Positions 26,251-36,175 of a stretch of DNA of 64,000 nt are shown one piece after another. The DNA is taken from the NCBI RefSeq assembly GCF_044383835.1, contig NZ_JBISEP010000002.1, positions 1-64,000 of the forward strand, written 5' to 3'. The translations under genes were made by a program, and so were the position numbers. Numbering within the stretch: position 1 is the first letter of the stretch; each line of letters opens with the position of its first letter. The notes beneath the pieces were generated by a model, which was not told the origin of the DNA, searched no databases, and saw only the letters and a list, made by a program, of their open reading frames with translations. Source of the DNA: Paraliobacillus sp044383835 (GTDB taxonomy: Bacteria > Bacillota > Bacilli > Bacillales > Amphibacillaceae).

Positions 26251-26301
26251 ATTGGCGTGTAGATAACTTTTAGAATCAAGTCACATACACGCCAATTTTT
26301 A
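26251..26301. terminator. Hairpin downstream of first M29 aminopeptidase
   Basis: ATTGGCGTGTA (26251-26261) and TACACGCCAAT (26286-26296) are perfect 11-bp arms with a 24-nt loop. The T-run (TTTTT) lies on the plus-strand side only, so on the minus strand it is a weak terminator or an RNA 3'-end stabiliser. Confidence 0.5.
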
Positions 26302-26309
26302 ATATGAAT

Positions 26310-27560
26310 TTAATTTACATTATCGAAATTAATTGCCCAATTTCCTTGTCGGAAAATCGGTTCTGTTTTACCGTCAGAAGTTATACCATCAATATCCATT
26401 GATGCTGAACCAATCATAAAATCTTCATGAATCAAACTATTATTCACACCATGTTGATCCATCTCTTCTTCTGACATGGTTGAACCATTCGCAATGGTAT
26501 TAGGATATGCTTTTCCAAGAGCAAGATGGCATGAGGCATTTTCATCAAATAATGTATTGTAAAAAATCAGCCCTGATTGTGAAATAGGCGATTGATGGGG
26601 CACTAATGCTACTTCACCTAATCGCTTGGCGCCACCTTGATCTGTTTCTAATAAGTGTTTTAAAGCTTCTTCCCCTTGTTCAGCAGTAAAATTAACTACT
26701 TCACCATCTTTAAACGTTAGAGAGAATTGATCAATTATATTTCCCCCATAGCTCAATGGTTTCGTACTCCTAACAGTCCCATGCACGCCATATTTATGTG
26801 GCATAGTGAATACTTCCTCTGTTGGTATATTCGCGTTGAATGGTGTGCCCTGCTCAGATAAACCAGAACCACCATGCCAAATATGTCCCTTGGGTAATTC
26901 TATGATCAAATCTGTCCCTTCCGCTTTGTAAATCAATTGATGATATTGTTTTTTATTTAAATATGATCTCGCTTTTTTTAATAGTTGATTATGTTGCTGC
27001 CATGCTTGTAATGGGTCATCTTGATTCACTCGTGTGATTTTGAAAATTTGTTCCCATAATTTTTCTTGTGCATCTTCAGCTAGTAGATTAGGAAATACTT
27101 TTTTCGCCCAATTTTCGGTCGGATAACCGACAACTGACCAAGTTACTCGATCATTCATGACATAGTCTCGATAGGTTGTTAAAGCTCTAGCACTAGCTTT
27201 ATTCACTGCTGTAATTCGATCCGCATCAATTTCTTTCAACAAGTCCGGGTCTGGTCCATAGATAGTTAATAACGAATACCCCTCTTGCACCATTTCTAAC
27301 AGTCCGTCTGCCTTCCATTTTGGAAATGCTTCTAATACTTCCATCGGAGCGTGTAACATTTTCAAATAAGTAAGCTCATCGTCACTCCACTCAATATGTA
27401 CGTTTTTTGCTCCTAAATCATATGCTTTTTCTACAACTAGGCGAACAAATGTTGCAGCTTCAATTGGGGCGTTAATAATTAATCCTTGCTTTGGCTGGAG
27501 ATGTACACCAGTTTTTAATATTAGCTGCGCATATTTTTCCATATTTAATTGTTTAACCAT
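26310..27560 (-). CDS. M29 family metallo-aminopeptidase (AmpS/AmpT-like), copy 1
   Basis: 416-residue cytoplasmic leucyl-type aminopeptidase that trims N-terminal residues from peptides using two metal ions. The M29 metal and catalytic residues fall at the expected spacing: E249, E316 (GEVALVP), H345 (ASCHLALG), Y352, H378 and D380 (SLIHEDFMIG). AGGAGG is 8 bases before the ATG. It is followed by a strong-stem hairpin. A paralogue lies 14 kb away at 41596-42825 in the same orientation. Their motifs are nearly identical, but the sequences differ throughout. Confidence 0.92.
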   Translation of the reverse strand: MVKQLNMEKYAQLILKTGVHLQPKQGLIINAPIEAATFVRLVVEKAYDLGAKNVHIEWSDDELTYLKMLHAPMEVLEAFPKWKADGLLEMVQEGYSLLTIYGPDPDLLKEIDADRITAVNKASARALTTYRDYVMNDRVTWSVVGYPTENWAKKVFPNLLAEDAQEKLWEQIFKITRVNQDDPLQAWQQHNQLLKKARSYLNKKQYHQLIYKAEGTDLIIELPKGHIWHGGSGLSEQGTPFNANIPTEEVFTMPHKYGVHGTVRSTKPLSYGGNIIDQFSLTFKDGEVVNFTAEQGEEALKHLLETDQGGAKRLGEVALVPHQSPISQSGLIFYNTLFDENASCHLALGKAYPNTIANGSTMSEEEMDQHGVNNSLIHEDFMIGSASMDIDGITSDGKTEPIFRQGNWAINFDNVN

Positions 27561-27694
27561 AACATATACCTCCTAGATAATATATTTCTTTTTATTATTT
27601 CATATTCTTTTATGTATTGATAGCGTTTTAAAGATGAATGAACAGGGTATTATTTGATATACTTGTGGCACTTTATAACTAAAGGGGGGTACGC

Positions 27695-30600
27695 ATGAAC
27701 CTTATACTGCGTTATCGAAAAATTGTTTGGATATTTATGATATTACTAATTTTCACAGGTATATTCACATATATTCAATTACCTAAACGAGATATTCCTG
27801 AAATTAACCAAAATATCGCATCTGTCTCTACTGTGTATCCTGGGGCAACACCTAAAGAGATGGAGCAAACGGTGACAAATCCAATTGAAAATGCATTAGG
27901 AAGTATCGATGGCATCTCCGAAATCTCTTCCGCTTCCACTAACGGTTTTTCTGCCATTACGCTATCACTAGACAGTGATAGCGATGTAAGTAATGTTTAT
28001 AGTACGCTAAGACAAACGATTTCGGAAACAGCTAAGTCATTTCCAGACGAAGTGCAAACACCGAACATATCAACAGATTTAGTTAAATCTAACGTTACCA
28101 CCTATCATTTATTAGCAAAAGAACAGGAATCATTGTATAGCTTACGAGATCAATTGGATCAATGGGAGAAGCAGCTCACTTCTATTAATGGGGTAGAAAG
28201 CCTTCAAGTAAAAGGGCTACCTGATGAACAGTTGGAGATATCTGTGAAACCAGAAGCACTAGGTAGAAATCAAATCCAACCGAATCAAGTGATCACAGCT
28301 ATTACAAAGGCAACTTCTCCAAAAGCACTCGGAACGGAACAACAGGATAACACGCTTTATCAATTAACAATTGACGCCAATGAAAGTTTAGAAGATTTAC
28401 AAGACATATATATCGCAAATAGTGTAGCCTCAGGTGAAGCCATTTACTTGAATGACATTGCTTCTATTGAGCGTAAAAACAAGAGTGCCTCAGATATTAT
28501 TCGTTACGAAGATAACTATGCACTTTCGATTACCGTTCAGGCTGAAGAAGGTGTTAATATTGAAAAAATTCAGGAAAGTATTACTGATAAAGTTGATATA
28601 TTGACTGAAGCATTACCTGAAGACATTACAGTAGATCAATTTTACACACAAAGCACCGTTATTAACGATGTGTATTCTAGCCTTATTACTTCGTTTATCA
28701 TCTCATTAATTGCAGTGTTAGTTATTATGTTACTTGGATTACCTATTTCTTCAGCTATTTTAGTTGCATTCGCTATACCAATTTCTATTATCGTCGGTTT
28801 AATCCCTTTACCGTATGCAGGAGTGGACTTAAATCAAATATCTATTATTGGTATGATTGTAGCTATTGGTATTCTTGTGGATGATGCAATTGTTGTAAAT
28901 GATAACATTCAACGACGTTTTCAATTAGGCGATTCCGCATTAAAAGGAACCATTAACGGGGTTCGAGAAGTAGGCGTTTCTATTATTACTTCCACACTAA
29001 TGATTGTGTTTAGTTTCTTTCCTTTAACTTTTTTATCTGGAAGTAATGGCGACTTCATTCGAGCATTACCGTTAGCTTTAATTTGTACAGTCGTTGCGTC
29101 CACATTATTAGCGCTAACATTTATTCCAACGGTACAATATACAAAGAAGAAACGTGTGGATAAACGAAAGCAAAAGCACAAGCCTAAAAAACAAGTTGGT
29201 CTATTAGGTCAATTGTTTAACAAAATTGAGAAAGTCTATGCTGATTCCATTATTCCAACTACTTTAAAAAAACCTTGGCTAACCGTAAGCTTAGGTATTA
29301 CCCTTTGTCTTCTCTTACTATTATTGGCGTTTAAGGTGCCATTTGAATTCTTCCCTGCTGCTGATCGGGAAGAAGTGACGATCTCTGCAAGATTAAATCA
29401 AGGAACGACAATAGAAGATACGAATCAAACTTTAGCACAAATCAAGAACTTTTTACTTGAACAGTCTGATACGATTACCGAAACCGTAACCTATGCCGGA
29501 AGTGGTTTACCTGGTATCTTCAATTCAAGTATGACACAGACTGGAGAAAACACAGGTCAGCTAGTTGTACGGGTCGATCGAGAGGTCACAACCTCAGCTG
29601 ATTTTATTGATAAATGGGAATCACCATTAAGAGAAGCATTCCCTAATGTAGAAATATTTTTAGAAACGATTGTGTCTGGTCCACCTCCTTCTCCAAGTGT
29701 AGAAGTTAAAGTTCAAGGACCTGACATTGATCAGCTCGTTAACCTTTCCGAGGATTTAAAAAATCAGTTAGCGGATTTAGAAAGCTCAAAAATTGTCACA
29801 TCAAATACTAGTAAAGAACAAAACTATATAACGTATAAGCTCGATCGTGAATTATTAGCTAATAAAGGAGTAAATCCGAATCAAGTTATCGGAACGCTAC
29901 AACTTGCTAATATCGGCATTCCACTAGGAGATTTTGATAATGGTGAAGAACGATTGCCAATTCAATTGTTACTAGACGATGGAAATGCAGAAGGAATCGA
30001 TTTAACAGCTTTAAACTTAGCTGTTCCAAGTCGTAAAGCAATGTCACAACCAGAAATCATCGGCTATGATTCTTTTATAACGAAAGAATCCAGTGAACAA
30101 ATCGGCGCTATCCCTCATTACAATGGGAATCGTACCATTACTATTGAAGGTTATGAAGTAGATGGTGAAGCACAAACATTTACTCAAGATGCAGAAGATA
30201 TCATTGCTTCTATGTCAGGGGAGTTACCTAATGGGTATCAAATTATTGAAAAGGGAGAAGCTTCTGCTGAAACAGCATTTTTCGTTGAAGTAGCAAAATT
30301 ATTTTTAATTGTACTGTTCCTGATTTATTTAACGATTGCGATTCAGTTTAATTCGCTATTAACACCATTATTAATTACAAGTACCGTGTTCCTTGCAATT
30401 ACTGGAGCAATAGTAGGATTATTTATTTCTGGTGAACCATTAAGCTTCTTAGCTGTATTAGGGATAGTTTCCTTGTCAGGTATAGTTGTTAGAAATTCCA
30501 TCTTACTTATTGAATTTATTGAACAAAATCGAAATGTTTATGGTTCCGTATTACAGGCTATTATGGAAGCTGGCCGTGCGCGAGTCCGTCCAATTATTTT

Positions 30601-30766
30601 AACAACTTTAACATCGATTGCAGCACTTGTACCAATTATATTTACAGGTGATGTACTGTTTAAGCCGTTAGCTATTTCCATTGTATATGGTTTGTTGTTC
30701 TCCACTATCTTAACACTAGTGTTATTGCCAGCATTCTATATTACAATGAATAAAATTAAAAAGTAA
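27695..30766 (+). CDS. RND-family efflux transporter (SwrC/YerP-like)
   Basis: 1023-residue inner-membrane exporter of the AcrB/HAE-RND family. The first helix (residues 8-27) is followed by the porter domain with VYPGATPKEMEQTVTNPIEN. Six-helix bundles lie around residues 330-480 and 855-1020. The charged IGILVDDAIVVNDN motif of TM4, used for proton relay, is present. Gram-positive members such as B. subtilis SwrC work without an outer-membrane partner and export lipopeptides or toxic lipids. A Lys-rich loop (KKKRVDKRKQKHKPKK) splits the halves. The site GGGGGG precedes the ATG. Convergent with tcyP-like gene. Confidence 0.92.
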   Translation: MNLILRYRKIVWIFMILLIFTGIFTYIQLPKRDIPEINQNIASVSTVYPGATPKEMEQTVTNPIENALGSIDGISEISSASTNGFSAITLSLDSDSDVSNVYSTLRQTISETAKSFPDEVQTPNISTDLVKSNVTTYHLLAKEQESLYSLRDQLDQWEKQLTSINGVESLQVKGLPDEQLEISVKPEALGRNQIQPNQVITAITKATSPKALGTEQQDNTLYQLTIDANESLEDLQDIYIANSVASGEAIYLNDIASIERKNKSASDIIRYEDNYALSITVQAEEGVNIEKIQESITDKVDILTEALPEDITVDQFYTQSTVINDVYSSLITSFIISLIAVLVIMLLGLPISSAILVAFAIPISIIVGLIPLPYAGVDLNQISIIGMIVAIGILVDDAIVVNDNIQRRFQLGDSALKGTINGVREVGVSIITSTLMIVFSFFPLTFLSGSNGDFIRALPLALICTVVASTLLALTFIPTVQYTKKKRVDKRKQKHKPKKQVGLLGQLFNKIEKVYADSIIPTTLKKPWLTVSLGITLCLLLLLLAFKVPFEFFPAADREEVTISARLNQGTTIEDTNQTLAQIKNFLLEQSDTITETVTYAGSGLPGIFNSSMTQTGENTGQLVVRVDREVTTSADFIDKWESPLREAFPNVEIFLETIVSGPPPSPSVEVKVQGPDIDQLVNLSEDLKNQLADLESSKIVTSNTSKEQNYITYKLDRELLANKGVNPNQVIGTLQLANIGIPLGDFDNGEERLPIQLLLDDGNAEGIDLTALNLAVPSRKAMSQPEIIGYDSFITKESSEQIGAIPHYNGNRTITIEGYEVDGEAQTFTQDAEDIIASMSGELPNGYQIIEKGEASAETAFFVEVAKLFLIVLFLIYLTIAIQFNSLLTPLLITSTVFLAITGAIVGLFISGEPLSFLAVLGIVSLSGIVVRNSILLIEFIEQNRNVYGSVLQAIMEAGRARVRPIILTTLTSIAALVPIIFTGDVLFKPLAISIVYGLLFSTILTLVLLPAFYITMNKIKK

Positions 30767-30776
30767 CAACATATAA

Positions 30777-30815
30777 AAGCGTGGATCTCATTATGAAATC
30801 CACGCTTCTATTATT
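30777..30815. terminator. Bidirectional terminator between RND and tcyP-like genes
   Basis: AAGCGTGGAT (30777-30786) and ATCCACGCTT (30798-30807) form a perfect 10-bp stem with an 11-nt loop. A-rich and T-rich flanks serve both convergent genes. Confidence 0.8.
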
Positions 30816-32209
30816 TATAAACTCACTTCTTTTTCTACCGCATTTTTATCATTATAACGTTTAATATTTAATTTCTTCATTATTTTTGATGTTAATGTTC
30901 CCGAAACCATTGCATCATTTACATTAAGTGCTGTACGCCCCATATCAATTAGTGGTTCTACTGATATAAGCAAACCAGCCAATGCTACCGGTAAATTCAT
31001 CGATGATAGTACAATCAAAGCGGCAAATGTAGCACCGCCACCGACACCAGCTACACCAAATGAACTAATACCAATAATTAAAACGAGTTGAATAATAAAT
31101 CCTGGTGTTAAAGGATCGATACCTTGTGAAGGAGCAATCATCACAGCTAACATGGCAGGATAGATACCCGCACAACCATTCTGACCAATTGTAGCCCCAA
31201 ACGAAGCAGACATATTAGCAATTCCATCATGTACGCCTAAGCTGTTCCTTTGTGTCTGAATATTCAATGGAATCGTACCTGCACTTGAACGAGAGGTGAA
31301 GGCAAATCCTAATACAGGTAGTACTTTTCGCACATATGTGAATGGGTTTAAGCCAAATCCAGCTATAAAAAGTAAGTGCACACCAAACATAACAAGTAAA
31401 GCAACATACGATGCACCAACAAATTTACCTAATTCAACGATTCCTGCAATATCTGTACGTGCAACCGTGTTAGCCATGAGACCTAAAATACCATATGGTG
31501 TTAAACGTAAAATGAGTGTAACCATTCGCATTACAACCGCATAAATGGCATTCACACCACCAATAAAACGTTTGGCTTCTTCCGGCTTTTTACGCCGAAC
31601 GCCCAATGCTGCGATACCAATAAAAATAGAGAAAATAACAACAGCAATTGTTGATGTTGCACGCTGACCTGTCATATCTAAAAATGGATTTGATGGAATA
31701 AAGCTCAAAATCTTTTCAGGTGTAGACAAATCTTTTACATCACCTAATCGTTCTTCTAATGCTATCCCTCGATCTTGCTCTGCTTGACCGATTTCAATTT
31801 GATCAGCATTCAAATCAAAAATTGCTGCACTCCCAATACCTACTAACGCTGCTATCATTGCTGTACCGACTAAAAACGTAATAATCCATGCAGACATTTT
31901 TCCTAAATCTGCTGATTTTTCTAAATTAATGATGGATTGAATAATTGAAACCATAACAAGCGGGATGACAATCATCATTAATAATGATACATATCCTCTA
32001 CCCGCAATGTTATACCAATCTGTTGTTACACGAACCACTTCAGAATCTGCAGAATAAGCTATTTGTAATAAAGCACCTAGCCCAACACCTAAACCTAAAC
32101 CAGTAAAAACACGCTTACTAAATGAGACATGCTTTTTTTGCATATAAAATAATAAAGCAATAATTGCAAGCATGACAACAATATTTAGTATAATAAATAT
32201 TGTATCCAT
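30815..32209 (-). CDS. tcyP: L-cystine/cation symporter (TcyP-like)
   Basis: 464-residue dicarboxylate/amino acid:cation symporter with about nine helices. The sequence follows B. subtilis TcyP (YhcL): DTIFIILNIVVMLAIIALLF at the start, then GRGYVSLLMMIVIPLVMVSI. The substrate-binding tip is AFTSRSSAGTIPLNIQ, with the NVNDAMVSGT helix near the end. TcyP imports cystine and selenocystine. The ATG has GGAGGG 5 bases away. A 13-bp palindrome with GGAATTAA/TTAATTCC halves directly upstream suggests control by the cysteine regulator CymR (inferred). Confidence 0.9.
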   Translation of the reverse strand: MDTIFIILNIVVMLAIIALLFYMQKKHVSFSKRVFTGLGLGVGLGALLQIAYSADSEVVRVTTDWYNIAGRGYVSLLMMIVIPLVMVSIIQSIINLEKSADLGKMSAWIITFLVGTAMIAALVGIGSAAIFDLNADQIEIGQAEQDRGIALEERLGDVKDLSTPEKILSFIPSNPFLDMTGQRATSTIAVVIFSIFIGIAALGVRRKKPEEAKRFIGGVNAIYAVVMRMVTLILRLTPYGILGLMANTVARTDIAGIVELGKFVGASYVALLVMFGVHLLFIAGFGLNPFTYVRKVLPVLGFAFTSRSSAGTIPLNIQTQRNSLGVHDGIANMSASFGATIGQNGCAGIYPAMLAVMIAPSQGIDPLTPGFIIQLVLIIGISSFGVAGVGGGATFAALIVLSSMNLPVALAGLLISVEPLIDMGRTALNVNDAMVSGTLTSKIMKKLNIKRYNDKNAVEKEVSL

Positions 32210-32237
32210 GTAAACCCTCCTTGTTTGTCGATAAATT

Positions 32238-32280
32238 TAGTCGGAATTAATCATTATATTTATTCATTTAATTCCGACTA
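32238..32280 (-). promoter_or_regulatory. Operator-like palindrome upstream of tcyP
   Basis: TAGTCGGAATTAA (32238-32250) and TTAATTCCGACTA (32268-32280) are perfect 13-bp inverted repeats with a 17-bp spacer. A minus-strand TATAAT at 32290-32295 would place transcription start right at the repeat. TTGACA lies 20 bp further up, a long spacer. GGAATTA halves recall CymR sites at B. subtilis sulfur genes; that link is inference. Confidence 0.5.
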
Positions 32281-32559
32281 GTTTACTGTATTATACTAAA
32301 AGAAGAAGAAAATGATGTCAAGTTTTTTGACTCAATATAGGACAGCTCAAGTTCAATAATGATAACTTCGCTTCATACATCCCTTTTTCAACAAAAAACT
32401 TATTAAATATACACATGATAAAAATTTAATTCATGGCTAGTAATTTGATTAAATAGTTGAAAAATAAACAATTTAATTTGAAATAATAAAAATATACTCT
32501 TCTTGCTCAATTTATGCTATCCTAATATTACCTGTACAAATAGAAAGGTGTTGAACTGC

Positions 32560-33642
32560 TTGTTACAAAAGAAGAGTACCAGAATTCTTGTTACAGCCAT
32601 TTTAATATTTTTATTAATTTATTTAATTTCTATTACAAACTTTATTTTTGCTCCTGTAGCTGCTTATATTGCCGCAATAGCTGTTCCGATCATTGGAGCA
32701 GGATTAATTTTTTACATAACTAACCCGATCGTTAATTTATTAGAAAAATACAAAGTACCACGTATTTTGGGTATTTTAATCGTATTTCTGTTAATAATAG
32801 GTATACTCTTTTTTGGAATTAATTTCGTTGCACCTATTGTACAACAACAATTTAATAAATTAGTAAATAGTGTGCCAAATATGGTTCGTAATGCAGAAGA
32901 ATTAATTAATCTATGGCAAAATAGTCAAAGCTATATCCCAAAACAATTTGAAGAAACGATTCAAAACATAACAAATAATTTAATGACTTATGCGGAAAAT
33001 ATCACTGGGGCTTTAGTGGATACCGTTGCTCAAATTTTCGGATTTGTTTTCTCATTCTTTTTGATCCCGTTTTTCTTATTCTTCATGTTAAAAGATGGGG
33101 ATAAATTCATCCCTTTTATTACACAGTTTCTTAGTGAAAATAAATCAAACAGTCTAAGAAAATTAGCTAGTGATATTAACCATACTTTGGCTTCATTCAT
33201 TCAAGGGCAATTCATTGTTAGTTTGTGCGTTGGGATTATGTTATATATCGGCTATCTAATTATTGATTTGCCGTATTCTTTAACACTTGCTTTATTTAGT
33301 ATTGTAATGAACTTGATTCCATTTGTAGGGCCATTTCTATCCGCTGTCCCCGCAGTTATTGTTGGTTTCTTTCAAGAGCCAATGTTAGGGGTTTGGGCTG
33401 CAGTAGTAATGATTATAGCGCAACAAATAGAAGGTAATTTTATCTCACCTAATGTAATGGGTAAAGTATTAAAAATTCATCCTTTAACGGTGATTACTTT
33501 AATCTTAGCTGCTGGTGGTATTGCTGGTTTTCTAGGTTTGCTATTCATCATACCAGCATATGCCGTTATCAAAACAATTGCCTCACACTTTTACAACGAG
33601 TGGAAAGAACGTCAACCTGCTGATGAAAAAGATATTATTTAA
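32560..33642 (+). CDS. AI-2E/PerM family membrane permease (YdbI/YtvI-like)
   Basis: 360-residue membrane protein of the AI-2E (PerM) family. Members are proposed to export autoinducer-2 or to act as Na+/H+ antiporters in halophilic Bacilli. Seven to eight helices: two pairs near residues 10-60 and 70-90, a soluble coiled segment (VQQQFNKLVNSVPNMVRNAE), then a hydrophobic C-half. That half has FFLFFMLKDGDKFIPF and PFVGPFLSAVPAVIVGF, both family motifs. The start is TTG at 32560, 9 bases after AAAGGTG; a longer frame begins before the site. Convergent with the TRAP genes. Confidence 0.85.
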   Translation: MLQKKSTRILVTAILIFLLIYLISITNFIFAPVAAYIAAIAVPIIGAGLIFYITNPIVNLLEKYKVPRILGILIVFLLIIGILFFGINFVAPIVQQQFNKLVNSVPNMVRNAEELINLWQNSQSYIPKQFEETIQNITNNLMTYAENITGALVDTVAQIFGFVFSFFLIPFFLFFMLKDGDKFIPFITQFLSENKSNSLRKLASDINHTLASFIQGQFIVSLCVGIMLYIGYLIIDLPYSLTLALFSIVMNLIPFVGPFLSAVPAVIVGFFQEPMLGVWAAVVMIIAQQIEGNFISPNVMGKVLKIHPLTVITLILAAGGIAGFLGLLFIIPAYAVIKTIASHFYNEWKERQPADEKDII

Positions 33643-33656
33643 CATATCTCAGCATT

Positions 33657-33690
33657 AAAAAATCGAGCCTGCACTGGCTCGATTTTTTTT
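33657..33690. terminator. Bidirectional terminator between PerM and dctP genes
   Basis: AATCGAGCC (33661-33669) and GGCTCGATT (33676-33684) with loop TGCACT. AAAA on the left and TTTTTTTT on the right allow termination in both directions. Confidence 0.9.
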
Positions 33691-33692
33691 AA

Positions 33693-34775
33693 TTATTGTA
33701 CTTCTTCGATTTCCTTCACTAACTTATCTAGAATTTCACCATCTACTGTTGAAACATTTTCACGATAGAAATCACGTACGGGTAAAGCTAACTCTTTGAA
33801 TGCTTCACGTTCTTCTTCTGTTAATTCAATAACTTCTGTTGGATTATCTGTATCATTTTTGATTTCTTCTAAGAACTTGTCATTTTGACGCTGTTGTTCA
33901 TCAAATGTCCAAGACCTCATTTCTTCTACTGTTTCATCAATTAGTTTCTGTTCTGCTTCCCCTAAACTTTCATACCAGTCAGTATTAACTGTAGTCATTG
34001 CTACGTAGTTATTGTGATTCGAGATTGTCATATAATCTTGTACTTCATGGAATGAAGCATCTCCAATAAAGAAAATTGGGTTTTCTTGGCCTTCAACTGT
34101 GCCGTTATCCAACGCAGTGTATAGTTCGCTCCAGCTCATTGGTGTTGGATCAGCACCATATGCTTCGTATGATTTTAAAATTAAAGGAGATTCTTGTGTG
34201 CGCATTTTGAAGTTATTAAAGTCTTCTGGTTTTTTAATTGGTGTAGAGCTAGTCCATTGCGTCGCACCTTCTGTCCAGAAAGCTAATGGAGAGATACCAT
34301 ATTCTTCATATCGTTTACGCAAATCTGTATTTAATGCCTCACTATTCGTTAAAATTTCTTGTGTTTTTTCCACACTATCAGGAAATAGGTATTGAAGTGC
34401 AAAGATCTGCCCTTCTTTCACCATACCACCTGTAAATCCTGGTGACATAACAGCCATTTGAACGCCACCATTTTGCAACATTTCTACTTGGTCACTTTCA
34501 CTTCCTAAGCCACCGTATTCATATGGCTCAACTGTAATAGCACCATTTGTTTTTTCACTAACACGTTTTGCAAATTCTGCAGCATATTCATATTGTACTT
34601 GACCAGCAACTTCTTCTGTGACAAATTTCCATGTATCTTGACTATATTCTGATCCTTCTCCATCTTTACTACCACTTGTGGCATCATCGTCTTTACCGCC
34701 ACAAGCAACTAATAAAAAGCTAAGTATTAAAATTGTAAATAAACCATAAAAATGTTTTTTGTTAAAAATGTTCAT
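33693..34775 (-). CDS. dctP: TRAP transporter solute-binding lipoprotein (DctP)
   Basis: 360-residue extracytoplasmic binding protein of a TRAP carboxylate transporter. A lipoprotein signal peptide ends at lipobox LVAC with the lipidated C25, followed by a Gly/Asp/Ser-rich linker. The DctP body shows GGLGSESDQVEMLQNGGVQM and DFNNFKMRTQESPLI (ligand-binding arginine in KMRTQES). The substrate is probably a C4-dicarboxylate or other organic acid. ATG at 34775 gives the best signal peptide, but AGGAGG is only 2 bases away, an unusually tight spacing. An in-frame GTG at 34808 also exists. Last gene of the Q-M-P operon. Confidence 0.9.
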   Translation of the reverse strand: MNIFNKKHFYGLFTILILSFLLVACGGKDDDATSGSKDGEGSEYSQDTWKFVTEEVAGQVQYEYAAEFAKRVSEKTNGAITVEPYEYGGLGSESDQVEMLQNGGVQMAVMSPGFTGGMVKEGQIFALQYLFPDSVEKTQEILTNSEALNTDLRKRYEEYGISPLAFWTEGATQWTSSTPIKKPEDFNNFKMRTQESPLILKSYEAYGADPTPMSWSELYTALDNGTVEGQENPIFFIGDASFHEVQDYMTISNHNNYVAMTTVNTDWYESLGEAEQKLIDETVEEMRSWTFDEQQRQNDKFLEEIKNDTDNPTEVIELTEEEREAFKELALPVRDFYRENVSTVDGEILDKLVKEIEEVQ

Positions 34776-34811
34776 TACCTCCTGTTTTTTTATTATATAT
34801 GACATCACTAC

Positions 34812-36092
34812 TTATGATGGTAGGAACCAACGGTAAGCAAGTGAAATATCTGGAACTAAAATTAACAAGATACCAACTGCAAGTAACATGATAATAAACG
34901 GAGGAGTTCCCCGAATAACATCTAAATACGATTTTTGGTAAACAGCACTAGCTGTAAAGATGTCCACCCCAAAAGGTGGTGTGGCGGATCCTAATGCAGC
35001 TTGAAAAGTGACAATGATCCCCAAGTGCACTGGATCAATTCCCGCCGCTTGAGCAGATGGCATAAAAATTGGTGTTAATACTAAAATAACTACGATTGGG
35101 TCCACAAACATACACCCAATAAAGAAAAATAATGAAACCATTAAGAGTACAAATAATTTACTTGGATCAGTACCTAATACTGTTTCAGTAATTTGCTGAG
35201 GAATTCTAGCAAATGAAATTAACCAAGTAAATGCTTGCCCGCCTGCAACCAACACAAATACCGCTGAGGTTACTAATCCTGTCGACAAAGCTACGTTTGG
35301 TATATCCCTCAATTTAATCGAACGAAATACCACTACTTCTAAAATAAAAGCATAAAACACAGATACACCAGCGGCTTCTGTTGGTCCAAATAGGCCGGAG
35401 TAAAGTCCTCCGATAACAATAACCGGAAAGCCTAGTGGCAATAATGCTTTTTTCGTAAATTTCCAACGCTCTGCCCATGTTTTTTTATCAGCAAGAGGAA
35501 TATCATGTATTCTTGCATGAAGATAACTATAGATAGCAAAACATAAAAAAACCAGTGTCCCTGGAATAATACCTGCTAAAAAAAGATCCCCAACAGAAGT
35601 ACCAGATACTAATGCATACATAATCATGCCTATGCTTGGTGGTACAAGCAGCGCAATATCAGAAGAATTAATAATAAGTGCAATCGCACTAGAATCTTTA
35701 TACCCTGCTTTTAATAGTCGTTGACGCATCGGTGTTCCTATTGCAACAACTGTCGCTTGGGTTGATCCTGAAATAGCACCAAATAACGTACAGGCTGCTG
35801 AAGTTGTAATGGCATATCCACCTCTAATATGACCAACGAATGAACCAATAAAATCTAATAATCTATTTGAGGTTTTCCCTGTAGTCATGATGTCAGCTGC
35901 GAAGATAAATAATGGCACCGCTAATAGTACATATGACTCGATTCCTGTTTTTAATTGCTGCATCATCAGCATGGGATCCATCATTGGAAAAAAAATCAGC
36001 ATCACCACTAATGGTGCAGCAATTAAAGGAATCATCATAGGAAAGTTTAATAATAATAAGACGACCATAATAGTCAATAGTGTCGTTAACAT
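34812..36092 (-). CDS. dctM: TRAP transporter large permease (DctM)
   Basis: 426-residue, roughly twelve-helix large subunit that carries the Na+-driven transport path. Signature stretches are LFGAISGSTQATVVAIGTPM and NSSDIALLVPPSIGMIMYAL. Near the end, FQAALGSATPPFGVDIFTAS carries the conserved GxATPPFGxxxF of DctM. The ATG has AAAGGA 7 bases away. It sits between dctQ (83 bp upstream) and dctP (4-37 bp downstream) on one strand, so the operon is dctQ-dctM-dctP. Confidence 0.95.
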   Translation of the reverse strand: MLTTLLTIMVVLLLLNFPMMIPLIAAPLVVMLIFFPMMDPMLMMQQLKTGIESYVLLAVPLFIFAADIMTTGKTSNRLLDFIGSFVGHIRGGYAITTSAACTLFGAISGSTQATVVAIGTPMRQRLLKAGYKDSSAIALIINSSDIALLVPPSIGMIMYALVSGTSVGDLFLAGIIPGTLVFLCFAIYSYLHARIHDIPLADKKTWAERWKFTKKALLPLGFPVIVIGGLYSGLFGPTEAAGVSVFYAFILEVVVFRSIKLRDIPNVALSTGLVTSAVFVLVAGGQAFTWLISFARIPQQITETVLGTDPSKLFVLLMVSLFFFIGCMFVDPIVVILVLTPIFMPSAQAAGIDPVHLGIIVTFQAALGSATPPFGVDIFTASAVYQKSYLDVIRGTPPFIIMLLAVGILLILVPDISLAYRWFLPS

Positions 36093-36175
36093 AATGTTAT
36101 CCTTTCTATAACGATTTTCTTTGCTTACTAGTTATTTGTATGTAGTTGTTAAGTTACTAACATGACAATTGTTAT

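Noticed and set aside
26251..26301. Palindrome after aminopeptidase copy 1 as an operator
   Set aside because: It lies downstream of one gene and far from the next start, so a 3'-end hairpin is the simpler reading, although its T-run is on the opposite strand.
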